NCBI RefSeq assembly: GCF_040112705.1
Contig: NZ_CP157804.1
Coordinates: forward strand, 3,094,001-3,158,000
DNA: 64,000 bases
Source of the DNA: Flagellimonas sp. MMG031
Lineage (GTDB): Bacteria; Bacteroidota; Bacteroidia; Flavobacteriales; Flavobacteriaceae
Reading direction: 5' to 3'
Shown here: positions 34,033-43,108 of the stretch, one piece after another
Layout: the number at the start of each line of letters is the position of its first letter
How positions within the stretch are numbered: the stretch's first letter is position 1
Notes under the pieces: generated by a model
Told to the model about the DNA's origin: nothing
Seen by the model: only the letters and a program-made list of their open reading frames with translations
Databases searched by the model: none
Program-made: the position numbers and the translations under genes

Positions 34033-34061
34033 CGTCACATTTTTTTACTAAATTTGTGACG
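34033..34061 (+). promoter_or_regulatory. abiE promoter with overlapping operator
   Basis: The -7 element TAAATTTG (34049-34056) matches TAnnTTTG perfectly and lies 21 bases before the abiEi ATG. It is embedded in the inverted repeat CGTCACA (34033-34039) / TGTGACG (34055-34061). AbiEi antitoxins repress their own promoter by binding inverted repeats, so this is the likely operator. Confidence 0.6.
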
Positions 34062-34077
34062 GAAAATAAGTTACAAA

Positions 34078-34692
34078 ATGCCCATACCCACTGAAAAACT
34101 TATAAAAAATTCAATTTCGAACCATAAGCGTGGAAAAATTTTTTTCCCGAAAAACTTTTCCAAATTCGGTACATCTGAAGCGATAAGGCAAGCATTGAAA
34201 AGGTTAGAGGACAAAGGTTTTTTGATCCGATTGGCCCAAGGCATTTATCTATATCCCAAAGAACACAAGCTACTTGGGACGTTATATCCGTCTTTGGAAG
34301 AAATTGCCAAAGCAATCTCTAAAAGGGATAAGGCCAGAATTATTCCCACTGGGATTCAGGCACTCAACCAACTGGGGCTTTCCACACAGGTACCTTTGAA
34401 TTTAGTTTACTTGACGGACGGAACTTCCCGTACCATATCCGTTGGGGAAAATACAATAAAGTTTAAAAAGGCTTCCCCTAAAATTCTAGCCGTCAAGAGT
34501 GAGACCAATATTCTTATCATGCAAGCCCTGCGCCAATTGGGCAAACACAATATAGATGACAAAACCTTGGAGAAAATAAATATGATACTCCAAAAGGTTG
34601 ATAGAGAATCAATAGTTCATGATATGAAGCTAGCTCCTGTTTGGATTTCTGAAATTATGCAAAATTCACTATCAAAAAGGGAACCGACATGA
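34078..34692 (+). CDS. abiEi: AbiEi-family antitoxin / autorepressor
   Basis: The 204-residue protein has an N-terminal winged-helix part (FSKFGTSEAIRQALKRLEDKGFLIRLAQGIYLYP, about 26-60), the typical AbiEi/DUF6088 arrangement, followed by the antitoxin body with IPTGIQALNQLGLSTQVP. It should neutralise AbiEii and repress the operon through palindromes upstream. The stop overlaps the toxin start by four bases (ATGA). Confidence 0.9.
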   Translation: MPIPTEKLIKNSISNHKRGKIFFPKNFSKFGTSEAIRQALKRLEDKGFLIRLAQGIYLYPKEHKLLGTLYPSLEEIAKAISKRDKARIIPTGIQALNQLGLSTQVPLNLVYLTDGTSRTISVGENTIKFKKASPKILAVKSETNILIMQALRQLGKHNIDDKTLEKINMILQKVDRESIVHDMKLAPVWISEIMQNSLSKREPT

Positions 34693-35687
34693 AGGAATGG
34701 TTTGATTTATCCGAACAGGACAGAAGAGAAGTGATTGTTCAAACAAGTATTTTAAAAGGCCTTCCACAGGCGGCCATAGAAAAGGATTGGTGGGTGGTCG
34801 CTGTCCTTCGCACCCTATTCGAAACCAAATATTCAAACCATCTGGTTTTCAAAGGAGGTACATCCTTGAGCAAGGCATGGAGACTTATTGAGCGCTTTTC
34901 GGAGGACATAGATCTGGGTATGGATAAATCCTTTTTTGAATTTGAGGGAGATCTTTCCCGAAAACAGGTTAAAAAACTTAGAAAGGCATCATGCAAGTTT
35001 GTGAGCGAGATACTGCCACAAGATTTAGAGGATAAGCTTCATGAAATGGGCATCAAGGATTTTACCATCCATGTCCGCGATTTTGAAGAATCAGATACTG
35101 ATCCCTTGGCCATTGAAATCCGCTATAAGTCATTGGTCGACAAGGTTCCCTATTTAGAACCCAGAATACTGGTTGAAATAAGCTCCAGGTCACTTCGGGG
35201 ACCCTTTGAAAATAGAGAGGTTATATCGTTTATTGGGGAAATGTACAAAGGCCTATCCTTTGCTGATAAAGCCGTTTATATACCCACAGTTTTGCCTCAA
35301 CGCACATTTTTGGAAAAACTGTTCCTATTGCATGAGGAATTTCAGAAACCAAAAGAACGGGGACCAATAAGAGGTCATCGAATGACAAGGCATTTATATG
35401 ATGTATCCAGAATGATGGATACAGGATTTGGGGAATCGGCAATAAAGGACAAAGCATTGTACGACAAAATTGTGGCACACCGAGAAGTATATGCACGAAT
35501 ATCTTGGATCGATTATTCAAAGCATGGTTATAAAACTTTGAATTTCATTCCACCTGAAGAAGTTATGGCAGAATGGGAAGAAGATTATGCGGAGATGAAA
35601 GAGAGCATGTTCTATGGTAAAACGGAAAGCTTTCAAGATTTAATCAACAAGCTAACCGGCTTGAGAGATAGGTTTAATTCAGCCTAG
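34689..35687 (+). CDS. abiEii: AbiEii nucleotidyltransferase toxin
   Basis: The 332-residue toxin carries the nucleotidyltransferase core GGTSLSK (56-62) and SEDIDLG with the catalytic Asp73/Asp75, and the later segments of the AbiEii/AbiGii family (ARILVEISSR-like strand, PQRTFLEKLFLLHEE). Characterised relatives such as MenT add nucleotides to tRNA and block translation during phage infection or element loss. With AbiEi it forms a type IV toxin-antitoxin and abortive infection pair that also stabilises mobile elements. It is intact. Confidence 0.9.
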   Translation: MKEWFDLSEQDRREVIVQTSILKGLPQAAIEKDWWVVAVLRTLFETKYSNHLVFKGGTSLSKAWRLIERFSEDIDLGMDKSFFEFEGDLSRKQVKKLRKASCKFVSEILPQDLEDKLHEMGIKDFTIHVRDFEESDTDPLAIEIRYKSLVDKVPYLEPRILVEISSRSLRGPFENREVISFIGEMYKGLSFADKAVYIPTVLPQRTFLEKLFLLHEEFQKPKERGPIRGHRMTRHLYDVSRMMDTGFGESAIKDKALYDKIVAHREVYARISWIDYSKHGYKTLNFIPPEEVMAEWEEDYAEMKESMFYGKTESFQDLINKLTGLRDRFNSA

Positions 35688-35797
35688 TTCATTTTGATTC
35701 CAATTGTTCTCAAATAGCCCAGAAACAGGACTCAAATGTTAAAGTAGCGTTGAAGTAGAGTCCCTTTCCGCGACAGCTGACTTTTGACCCCTTGAAA

Positions 35798-35878
35798 CTA
35801 AGTGTCCTGTCTTATCTGTTGAAGTCGAACTGCATTCGATATTGCGCATAAAACAACCCGCTCATCAGCAAAAACTGC
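35798..35878 (-). pseudogene. Relic of the 3' end of a cadA-type ATPase gene
   Basis: On the minus strand this reads AVFADERVVLCAISNAVRLQ followed by QIRQDT and a stop, matching the last 26 residues of the CadA ATPase in this window (AVFADVGVALLAILNAVRLQ...) at 16 of 26 positions, with a conserved base stretch across and beyond the stop. The rest of that gene is missing. It is a leftover of a second metal ATPase copy or of a recombination event. Confidence 0.75.
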
Positions 35879-35924
35879 TTTCCTGAAAGGTATTCTAAAT
35901 AGAAATAACAATACCCCTACAGCT

Positions 35925-37199
35925 CTACCGTACAATTCTCAAATTGGGAACCCCACTGTTATCTTGAATTTTATGGCTGCTCTCATCCAATATGTTTTTC
36001 AATTGGGCCATGTCCTTACTGATTTTCTTTTCCACCACCCTTGCATACTTTTGGGTCGTAGAAAGCTTGGTATGCCCCAAGAGCTTGGAAACGGTCTCTA
36101 TGGGTACGTCGTTCATAAGGGTGATTGTTGTTGCAAAGGTATGTCTGGCCACATGGAACGTTAGGTGCTTATCAATATTTGCCCTTTGTGCAATGATCTT
36201 TAGGTATTGATTCACCTTTTGATTTGAGTACACAGGAAGAACAATATCTTCATTTTTGGGAAAATCCGCATACTTCTCCAAGATTTTCTTGGCTTTGGTC
36301 AATAGGGGGACCTTGACTTCGGTCTTGGTCTTTTGGCGCTTTACATCGATCCATAGTTCCCCATCGATGCCGGATACGATACCGTTGGGTTTGAGAAGTT
36401 TGATCTCAATGTAGCTCAGTCCAGTATAGCATGCAAAAAGGAAAATATCGCGGACCAGTTCCATCCCCTTTTCCTCGAATTTCAATTGGCCCAGTGCCAA
36501 GATTTCCTCCTCTTCCAGAAAAGCACTGTCATAATCCTCCATTTTCACTTTATAGAGGTTGAAGGGATTCTTGGGGATGCAATCAAATTTATAGGCCATG
36601 GTCACCAATTTCTTGAACCGTAGCATATGTTTCATGATGCCATTGTTGTTCAATGTTTGGAACGACTTGATGGGTTCGCAGTTCCGCAGGAAGTTTTCAA
36701 ATTCAATCAAAAAGGCATAGTCAATGGAGGCCAACCCAATATCGGGCACCCGATATTTTTTGGCAATGAAACATTTCAGGTAGGTCTCTGTAGAAGAATA
36801 GTTCTTGACTGTCCCTTTGGCCAGTTTGGGCAACTCATAGGTTCGGTTATACTCCAAAAGGTCCAATAGGGTGAGCATCACCTTGTCCTTCCCCAGATAT
36901 CTAAGCTTGATGGATTGTGCCGTTATAAAGTTGCTCTCCGCACAGAGTTGTCGGTGGCATTCCAGCAATTTTGCCCGGACGTCGTCCAAATATTTGTTGA
37001 CAACAACGGATTCACTGGCCCTATGGTCCATTTTTCCCAAAACAGGACACCATCGTTCTTCAAAAGTTGATCGATGGACACTGAGATCTGCATTTTTTCC
37101 TTTACATCTGATTCGGACATAAATTGGAAAACGTCCATCTTTTTTTCTTCCTGATTTTTTCAGCCAAAAACTGATACTGAAGGCGTTAGAGGTATTCAT
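35925..37199 (-). CDS. Tyrosine integrase (IntDOT-like) of the mobile element
   Basis: The 424-residue recombinase has an arm-binding N-terminus (FSISFWLKKSGRKKDGRFPIYVRI), a SAM-like core-binding domain, and a catalytic domain with Lys291-293 region, H349-x-x-R352 (FHVARHTFA), GHT (375-377) and Tyr385 (TTQKYARV). The position of the first catalytic Arg is occupied by Ser262 in TGLSYIE, as in the CTnDOT integrase. It would integrate and excise the element. The integrase start faces the right-hand end, where attachment sites normally lie. Confidence 0.92.
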   Translation of the reverse strand: MNTSNAFSISFWLKKSGRKKDGRFPIYVRIRCKGKNADLSVHRSTFEERWCPVLGKMDHRASESVVVNKYLDDVRAKLLECHRQLCAESNFITAQSIKLRYLGKDKVMLTLLDLLEYNRTYELPKLAKGTVKNYSSTETYLKCFIAKKYRVPDIGLASIDYAFLIEFENFLRNCEPIKSFQTLNNNGIMKHMLRFKKLVTMAYKFDCIPKNPFNLYKVKMEDYDSAFLEEEEILALGQLKFEEKGMELVRDIFLFACYTGLSYIEIKLLKPNGIVSGIDGELWIDVKRQKTKTEVKVPLLTKAKKILEKYADFPKNEDIVLPVYSNQKVNQYLKIIAQRANIDKHLTFHVARHTFATTITLMNDVPIETVSKLLGHTKLSTTQKYARVVEKKISKDMAQLKNILDESSHKIQDNSGVPNLRIVR

Positions 37200-37800
37200 G
37201 TGTTCTCGCTTTAAGTTAAACTTTGGATTAAGCGAAAGTCAAATCACACGAAAAATCAATTACAGAAGTACAATTTAGGGAATTTTTCCCGACAAAAATA
37301 GGACACTCTATAGGACATCCTCATCGATGGTTTCAGATGGAAATAAAAAAAACCAGAAAAAATTAATTTTCTGGTTTTCAATTAATTAAGGTTTTACTTA
37401 GTGTCATAAAACCATGGTTCGTCGGGATGACTGAACCATCCATATGATTGTAAGTTGTTGTTAATCAACAACTAGCACCAATATTATAAATCCTGCACAC
37501 CTTATTGCACATTTCTGTAAGGATTGAGCATAGGAACATGTCCTCAAAGAATAAAAATAATCAAAACTCGTCAAAAAGTACCGTTTTTTTTAAAACGAAA
37601 TCCATGTTATTTCAAATCTGGATAATCATTCCAAATTAAATGCTGAATCACTTTTTGATCGAAACGCCGAAAGTATTTTACCCGTCTTGCCTTATAAGTC
37701 TAGTCTCCTCCATACTATTTGCATTTATGATCAACGGAATTCGATACAGTCCTTTATTTCCTGTAATAGTAGAATAAAAACTAAATATAAGCTCATTGAA
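37200..37800. other. Right-end intergenic region, probable att side
   Basis: About 600 bases with no gene. The end next to the integrase is the expected location of the attachment site, but I could not match a direct repeat on the left. A bidirectional hairpin at 37349-37378 is listed separately. The remainder is AT-rich. Confidence 0.35.
37349..37378. terminator. Bidirectional terminator-like hairpin
   Basis: AAAACCAGAAAA and TTTTCTGGTTTT form a 12-pair stem around AATTAA, with A and T runs on the two sides. It lies 150 bases from the integrase start and 420 bases past the galM stop. Confidence 0.5.
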
Positions 37801-38868
37801 TCAATGGCTTGAAAGCTTAAACAGCGTTCTTGAAAAATAAGTTTCCTCCGGCTTTAAGGTAACCGTTGGAAAATGCGTATGATTAGGAGTATCAGGAAAA
37901 TGTTGTGTTTCCAAACAAAAACCGCATCGATTTGAATAAGAGCTCTCCGATTTGCCAGGTAATTTCACGTCCAAAAAGTTTCCGCTATAAAATTGAATTC
38001 CTGGTTCCGATGTATAGACCTGTAAAAAGCGACCTGATTTACCGTGATATGCCGAAGCAGCCAATTGAAATTTATTTTCAGCTGTGTTGAGCGACCAACA
38101 ATGATCATATCCGTTTCCAAAACTTAACTGTTCATGATGCTTCTCTATGTCCTTCCCTATCAACTTGGGTTTTCTAAAATCAAACGGGGTTCCGCAAACA
38201 TCACGAAGTTCACCTGTAGGAACCAATTCGTCATCCACTGGAAGAAAACTATCGGCATTCAAAAAGATTTCATGGTCCAAAACGGGACTACAAAGGTTAC
38301 CTGATAGATTAAAATAGCTATGTTGGGTTAGATTTACTATAGTAGGCCTATCTGTTTTTGCCAAGTACCGAACATCAAGTTCATTGGTATCCAATAGTGT
38401 ATATGTTACGGTTACCTGCAGTTTGCCAGGGTAGCCTTCCTCTCCGTGAGGACTGGTATATGATAATTCCAAAGCGGTACCTTTGGATGTATCCAATACC
38501 GATATATCCCAAAACACTTTATCGAACCCCTTAAAACCACCATGGAGATGGTGCTTTCCATGGTTTTTACATAACGTAAAGGTGTTGCCGTCAAGGGTAA
38601 ATTGTCCATTGGCAATCCGATTGCCATATCTGCCGATCAATGCACCTAAAAAAGGATTTTCGGTCAGGTATTGCATGGGGTCATCAAAACTGAGAACCAC
38701 ATTCTCAAATTTTCCTTGTTTGTCCGGGGCTGTCCAACGGCTAATGATTCCACCGTAGTTCAGCACATCCACTTCCATCCCGTTTTTGTTGGCCAAAGTG
38801 TATTTCCTGACTTCCCTTCCTTGAAACATACCTGAAACCGTCATAACATCCTGGTTTGCCATTCCCAT
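37801..38868 (-). CDS. galM: Galactose mutarotase (aldose 1-epimerase)
   Basis: The 355-residue enzyme interconverts alpha and beta galactose. It has the GalM features NYGGIISRW, GRYGNRIANGQF, the catalytic His region HLHGGFKGFDK, LTQHSYFNLSG and the C-terminal Glu in FCLETQHFPDTPNH. Its start overlaps the galE end by about 28 bases (or 22 if ATG 38862 is used). It is the last gene in the long minus-strand gal run. Confidence 0.93.
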   Translation of the reverse strand: MGMANQDVMTVSGMFQGREVRKYTLANKNGMEVDVLNYGGIISRWTAPDKQGKFENVVLSFDDPMQYLTENPFLGALIGRYGNRIANGQFTLDGNTFTLCKNHGKHHLHGGFKGFDKVFWDISVLDTSKGTALELSYTSPHGEEGYPGKLQVTVTYTLLDTNELDVRYLAKTDRPTIVNLTQHSYFNLSGNLCSPVLDHEIFLNADSFLPVDDELVPTGELRDVCGTPFDFRKPKLIGKDIEKHHEQLSFGNGYDHCWSLNTAENKFQLAASAYHGKSGRFLQVYTSEPGIQFYSGNFLDVKLPGKSESSYSNRCGFCLETQHFPDTPNHTHFPTVTLKPEETYFSRTLFKLSSH

Positions 38869-39854
38869 GCCGTTTTTATTGCATAATCAATGTCGTGTTC
38901 CGCCTTCCAACCCAATATTTCATTTGCCCTTGTGGTATTCGCATAGGCCTGTACCACATCACCAGCTCTTCTATCGATAATTTCATAGTTCAGTTTTTTG
39001 CCGGAAATACGTTCAAAACTTTGGATCACCTCCAATACCGAACTTCCTTTTCCCGTTCCTAAATTGAAGACTTCATAATCGCTGTCATTTTTACCTTCCA
39101 AAAGCCGTAACAATGCAACCACATGTGCTCGGGCGAGATCGACAACATATATATAATCCCTGATACAGGTTCCGTCTTTTGTGGGATAATCGTTACCAAA
39201 AACTGAAAGCTGGGCCCTTAGGCCCGCACCGGTCTGTGTTATAAAAGGCACTAAGTTTTGGGGCATACCAATGGGCAGTTCGCCGATTTTACCGGAAGGA
39301 TGGGCTCCGATCGGATTAAAATACCGCAGTGCTATGGCGTTGAGCATTGGGCACACCTTACAGGTATCACGAATAATTTCCTCGCTCACTTGCTTGGTAT
39401 TGCCATAAGGGGACTCCGCTGGTTTTACCTGGGCATCCTCGGAAATTGGCATCTCATCGGCCTGACCATATACCGTACAGGAGCTACTAAAAATGAAACT
39501 GCCTTTCCGTCGCTTCTTCAGTTCCTGAAGAATATTGATTAAGCTAACCAAATTATTCTCGTAATATAAAAGTGGTTCATCAACACTTTCACCAACAGCC
39601 TTGGAGGCAGCAAAATGAATCACACCTTCAATATCGGTGTATTTCTGAAAAAACAATCGGACCTTTGCTTTGTCCCTCAGGTCAAACTCCTCAAAAAAGG
39701 GTCGCATTCCCGTGATGTTTTCGATGCCGTCCAAAACATCCAATGAGGCATTGGAAAGATTGTCCACGACTACAACCTCATAACCATCATTTTGAAGTTC
39801 AACAACGGTATGGGAACCTATAAAGCCCAGTCCCCCTGTTACAAGTATTTTCAT
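38841..39854 (-). CDS. galE: UDP-glucose 4-epimerase
   Basis: The 337-residue SDR enzyme has the NAD-binding GGLGFIGSHT (7-16), the SSSCTVYG segment, catalytic YGNTK (Tyr/Lys) and the substrate region RYFNPIGAHPSG and NLGTGKGSSVLEV. It converts UDP-galactose to UDP-glucose to complete the Leloir pathway. Four-base overlap with the upstream FGE gene indicates translational coupling. Confidence 0.94.
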   Translation of the reverse strand: MKILVTGGLGFIGSHTVVELQNDGYEVVVVDNLSNASLDVLDGIENITGMRPFFEEFDLRDKAKVRLFFQKYTDIEGVIHFAASKAVGESVDEPLLYYENNLVSLINILQELKKRRKGSFIFSSSCTVYGQADEMPISEDAQVKPAESPYGNTKQVSEEIIRDTCKVCPMLNAIALRYFNPIGAHPSGKIGELPIGMPQNLVPFITQTGAGLRAQLSVFGNDYPTKDGTCIRDYIYVVDLARAHVVALLRLLEGKNDSDYEVFNLGTGKGSSVLEVIQSFERISGKKLNYEIIDRRAGDVVQAYANTTRANEILGWKAEHDIDYAIKTAWEWQTRML

Positions 39855-40975
39855 TTTTTGATTTTTGAGATTGACTTCACTGTCCTGAACCCCAAATGCT
39901 CCATTCCAGAATCCGGACTGGTGGCCATGCGAGCTGAAATTCTATAGCTGGCACAATATGAGGCACTGCAGAGGAAAGACCCTCCTTTAATTACACGTTC
40001 CTTGACATAAGTATTGTTCGGGTTGAATGCATTTGTTGCTCCTTTTGGGTTTTGGTCCACCTCTCCATTCGACGCTAGTGTTTGATAGTAATTGGTGTTA
40101 TACCAATCACTGGTCCATTCCCAAACGTTGCCGGCCATATCATAAAGACCAAAATCGTTTCTAGGATAACTCATAACAGGGGCACTGTTCTCAAAACCGT
40201 CTTCCATCGTGTTCTTTACTGGAAACTCCCCTTCCCAGGAATTGGCGAAGAAGCTCAATTGGGAATGGTCATTACCCCAGAAAAAAATACTTTCTTCCAT
40301 TCCAGCACGGGCAGCATATTCCCATTCTGCCTCCGTTGGTAATCTGCGTCCCGCCCATTTGCAATAGGCTTGGGCATCTTCATAAGCTATGTGTACCACG
40401 GGATGGTCTTCCTTGCCTTCGATACTGCTTCCAGGACCATTGGGTTCTTTCCATTTCGCGCCCATTTTCCATTCCCACCACTGTGAATAATCATAAAGGT
40501 TGGGTACACTTGATTTTGTTTTTTTGAATACTAAAGACCCTGGCTGTAAAATAGAGTCATGGGGTTTGGGGGTCCCTTCAGGAAGTTGTTGTTTCAATTC
40601 TTCCCAATCTATCTCACGTTCGGCAACCGTCACATAACCAGTTTCTTCTACAAATCTTGAAAATTGGGCGTTGGTCACTTCATGGATGTCCATGAAAAAA
40701 CCATCTACCGCCACTTGGTGTACTGGTTTCTCATGGGCCATGGCCATCTTATCCGAAGCCACCGCACCTTGGTAAAATATACCTCCAGGAATCCAAACCA
40801 TACCATCAGGGGTTTCCAAGCTTTTGGGTTGATCCATCATTATATCGATGCTGATATTGGATTGACCCTCCTTTGGCACCGTATCTTTTTCTTTCTTCCC
40901 ATTGCACCCTATCGCCATCAATAATGTGGCCAATATGGTGCAAGACGGAACAAGTGAACGTTTTTTTTGTATCAT
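39851..40975 (-). CDS. Formylglycine-generating enzyme homologue, exported lipoprotein type
   Basis: The 374-residue protein has a lipoprotein signal (LLMAIGCNGKK) and an FGE-sulfatase domain from about 55: MVWIPGGIFYQG, HEVTNAQFSRFVEETGY, RRLPTEAEWEYAAR, GLYDMAGNVWEWTSDWY, and the C-terminal GGSFLCSASYCASYR. The two Cys (336 and 341) match the catalytic pair of true FGE, so it should convert the Cys of sulfatase CxPSR/CSPAR motifs to formylglycine. Many lipoprotein members of this superfamily have other roles, but this catalytic pair supports FGE. It lies between lacI-type and galE genes in the PUL. Confidence 0.85.
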   Translation of the reverse strand: MIQKKRSLVPSCTILATLLMAIGCNGKKEKDTVPKEGQSNISIDIMMDQPKSLETPDGMVWIPGGIFYQGAVASDKMAMAHEKPVHQVAVDGFFMDIHEVTNAQFSRFVEETGYVTVAEREIDWEELKQQLPEGTPKPHDSILQPGSLVFKKTKSSVPNLYDYSQWWEWKMGAKWKEPNGPGSSIEGKEDHPVVHIAYEDAQAYCKWAGRRLPTEAEWEYAARAGMEESIFFWGNDHSQLSFFANSWEGEFPVKNTMEDGFENSAPVMSYPRNDFGLYDMAGNVWEWTSDWYNTNYYQTLASNGEVDQNPKGATNAFNPNNTYVKERVIKGGSFLCSASYCASYRISARMATSPDSGMEHLGFRTVKSISKIKK

Positions 40976-41011
40976 CAGTTTTATCTATTATTTTTTCCTA
41001 TTTGCATATGC

Positions 41012-42022
41012 TCAATTAGTGGTTTCCCTAAGCAATAATTCGGGTTTAATGACCATATTTTGGATTTTTCCGTACCCCTTTGTCAATCTGCCCCTCAATA
41101 ATTCAAAGGCCATTGATCCCATTTTCTCCGCTTGTTGTGACACCACACTTAACGCAGGAAAAGCGGACTGCGCCATAGGACCATCTGTAAACCCTATAAT
41201 TGAGATCTCCCCCGGTACCTGATAGCCCAATTGCTTCAGGGTATTTAACGCATAGACGGCCGAAAGCTCATCCGCGGCAAGGATTCCATCCAATTTATAT
41301 TCCTTCATTCCTTTGGCCAAAATGCTTTTGAAATTTCGATAGCTACCGAATTCTATACTACAGGGCTTTTTATTAAAGAGCCCATGCTCTTTCAGTGCCT
41401 TCCGATACCCTCTTTTTCTGGCCCGACCCACACTGGTGCCTGAAATTGATGATAAGAACCCTATGGAATTGCAGCCTGAATTGCATAAATGTTGCGTTGC
41501 TTTGAAGGCCCCCTGAAAATCATCGATAGAAACAGAATCCAAAGCAAGTTCATGATATATCCGATCAAACATCACAATTGGCATTCCGTGACCCATAACC
41601 CGCTCCACAGTACCATAATCGTTGTTTTTTTGTGTTCCCTTTGAAAAGGAAATCAGAATCCCATCCACACAATGGTTGACCAGACTGATTAGATTTTTGA
41701 TTTCATTTGCCTTTCTATCGTTTGAAAACGTAACTAAGACGGTGAAACCATGGTTTGAAGCCTCCCTTTCGATTCCGTGCAACACTTTAGCGAAAAAATC
41801 ATCAATGACATTGGGTACGATAACACCAATTGTTTTCGTCTGTTTTGATTTCAAGCTTCGCGCATAGTGGTTGGGAACATAGCCCATGGATTCAGCCATT
41901 TTCCTTACACGACTTTTTGTCTCCCTGCTTATCTCGGGACTATCGGACAAGGCTTTGGATATTGTGGACGGTGAAACTTTCAGAATTGCCGCCAGATCTT
42001 TTATACCGGTTATGGCTGCCAT
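41012..42022 (-). CDS. LacI/GalR-family transcriptional regulator
   Basis: The 336-residue regulator has an N-terminal HTH (GIKDLAAILKVSPSTISKALSD), the hinge QTKTIGVIVPNV, and the periplasmic-binding-like sensor domain with GIEREASNHGFTVLV and SFSKGT. It sits within the gal operon, four bases before galT ends, and probably represses the locus until galactose or an oligosaccharide binds. No hybrid two-component or SusR-type regulator is seen in the visible part, so it is the best candidate for control of this PUL. Confidence 0.9.
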   Translation of the reverse strand: MAAITGIKDLAAILKVSPSTISKALSDSPEISRETKSRVRKMAESMGYVPNHYARSLKSKQTKTIGVIVPNVIDDFFAKVLHGIEREASNHGFTVLVTFSNDRKANEIKNLISLVNHCVDGILISFSKGTQKNNDYGTVERVMGHGMPIVMFDRIYHELALDSVSIDDFQGAFKATQHLCNSGCNSIGFLSSISGTSVGRARKRGYRKALKEHGLFNKKPCSIEFGSYRNFKSILAKGMKEYKLDGILAADELSAVYALNTLKQLGYQVPGEISIIGFTDGPMAQSAFPALSVVSQQAEKMGSMAFELLRGRLTKGYGKIQNMVIKPELLLRETTN

Positions 42023-42026
42023 TATT

Positions 42027-43073
42027 TTAGTTAGTTTTTAAAGTATAGTGGGTATTTGAAAGCCCCAATAAGGTCGATGCCGCTTGTTCCGCCGTAATAT
42101 CCCTTTGCGGATTGGCGAACATTTCATATCCGACCATAAACTTCTTGACCGTTGCAGATCGCAGCAATGGTGGATAGAATGACATGTGGAAATGCCACTC
42201 TTGATGGTCTTTTCCATCCGTTGGTGCTTGATGTATGCCAGATGAATATGGAAATGAAATCTCAAATAAATTATCATACTTTATGGTGACCACTTTAATG
42301 ATTTCAGCAAAACTACTTCTTTCAGCATTTGAAAGCTGTGCAATGTTCTGGTAGTGTTTTTTTGGGGCGATCATAACCTCAAATGGCCATACGGCCCAAA
42401 ACGGAACAAGGGCGATAAAGTCTTCGTTTTGGAAGATTATTCGTTCATCGGCCTCTATTTCTTGTATGAGGTAATCCTGCAATAGACTTCCGCCATTTTT
42501 CTCCCAGTGATGAAGCTGTCGCATTGACTTTTTTTCTACCTCCAAGGGGATTGAATTTTGGGCCCATACTTGGCCGTGGGGGTGGGGGTTACTACAGCCC
42601 ATAATGGCACCCTTGTTCTCAAATATTTGGACATGGTTGATATTCTTTTCCTCTCCCAGTGACTTATACTCTTTTTGCCAAAGTTGAACGACTTTTTCGA
42701 TATCTTCAGTTTTCATTAAGGGCAGGGTCAGAGAATGGTCAGGCGAAAAACATATTACCTTACAGATGCCACTTTCCCCCTTGGATATCAACAGCCCTTC
42801 TTCTATTTCAGTCGTAGGAGTGTCCTCTATTAAAGCAGAGTAATCATTGGTGAAAGAATAGACCGAATCATAATTTGGATTGGTGCTTCCACCGGCACGC
42901 ATATTTCCGGGACACAAGTAACAATTGGCATCATAGACCTCAGTTTTAGGAGAAGCTTTTTGTTCTTGCTTTCCCTGCCAAGGTCGCTTGGTCCGATGGG
43001 GAGAAACCAAAATCCATTCTCCAGTCAGGATATTGTATCTTTTATGTGTGTGTTTATTAAGTTTATTTGTCAT
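42027..43073 (-). CDS. galT: Galactose-1-phosphate uridylyltransferase
   Basis: The 348-residue enzyme has an N-terminal HKRYNILTGEWILVSPHR, the zinc-binding CYLCPGN (about residues 46-52), and the catalytic NPHPHGQVWA (HPHGQ, His nucleophile). The C-terminal half includes IHQAPTDG and HEWHFHMSFYPP-like metal residues. Start: ATG at 43073, since the frame extending to 43088 begins with TTG. A truncated second copy lies at 44814-45137. Confidence 0.93.
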   Translation of the reverse strand: MTNKLNKHTHKRYNILTGEWILVSPHRTKRPWQGKQEQKASPKTEVYDANCYLCPGNMRAGGSTNPNYDSVYSFTNDYSALIEDTPTTEIEEGLLISKGESGICKVICFSPDHSLTLPLMKTEDIEKVVQLWQKEYKSLGEEKNINHVQIFENKGAIMGCSNPHPHGQVWAQNSIPLEVEKKSMRQLHHWEKNGGSLLQDYLIQEIEADERIIFQNEDFIALVPFWAVWPFEVMIAPKKHYQNIAQLSNAERSSFAEIIKVVTIKYDNLFEISFPYSSGIHQAPTDGKDHQEWHFHMSFYPPLLRSATVKKFMVGYEMFANPQRDITAEQAASTLLGLSNTHYTLKTN

Positions 43074-43108
43074 ATCGAAATCTGTCAATTGTTAATATCG
43101 CTTATGAA

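Larger units (their letters stand above)
8924..37330. mobile_element. Integrative mobilizable element with metal-resistance cargo (approximate limits)
   Basis: The segment from the coupling ATPase to the tyrosine integrase holds a mobilization module, SSB, RadC-like and ParB proteins, an AbiE toxin-antitoxin pair and a heavy-metal cargo, in a pattern typical of Bacteroidota conjugative or mobilizable elements. No VirB-type secretion genes are present, so mobilization by a helper is more likely than self-transfer. I found no convincing terminal direct repeats. The right end should lie just outside the integrase start (37200-37400). The left end is uncertain and could include the 1-8.9 kb conflict island. 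Confidence 0.6.
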
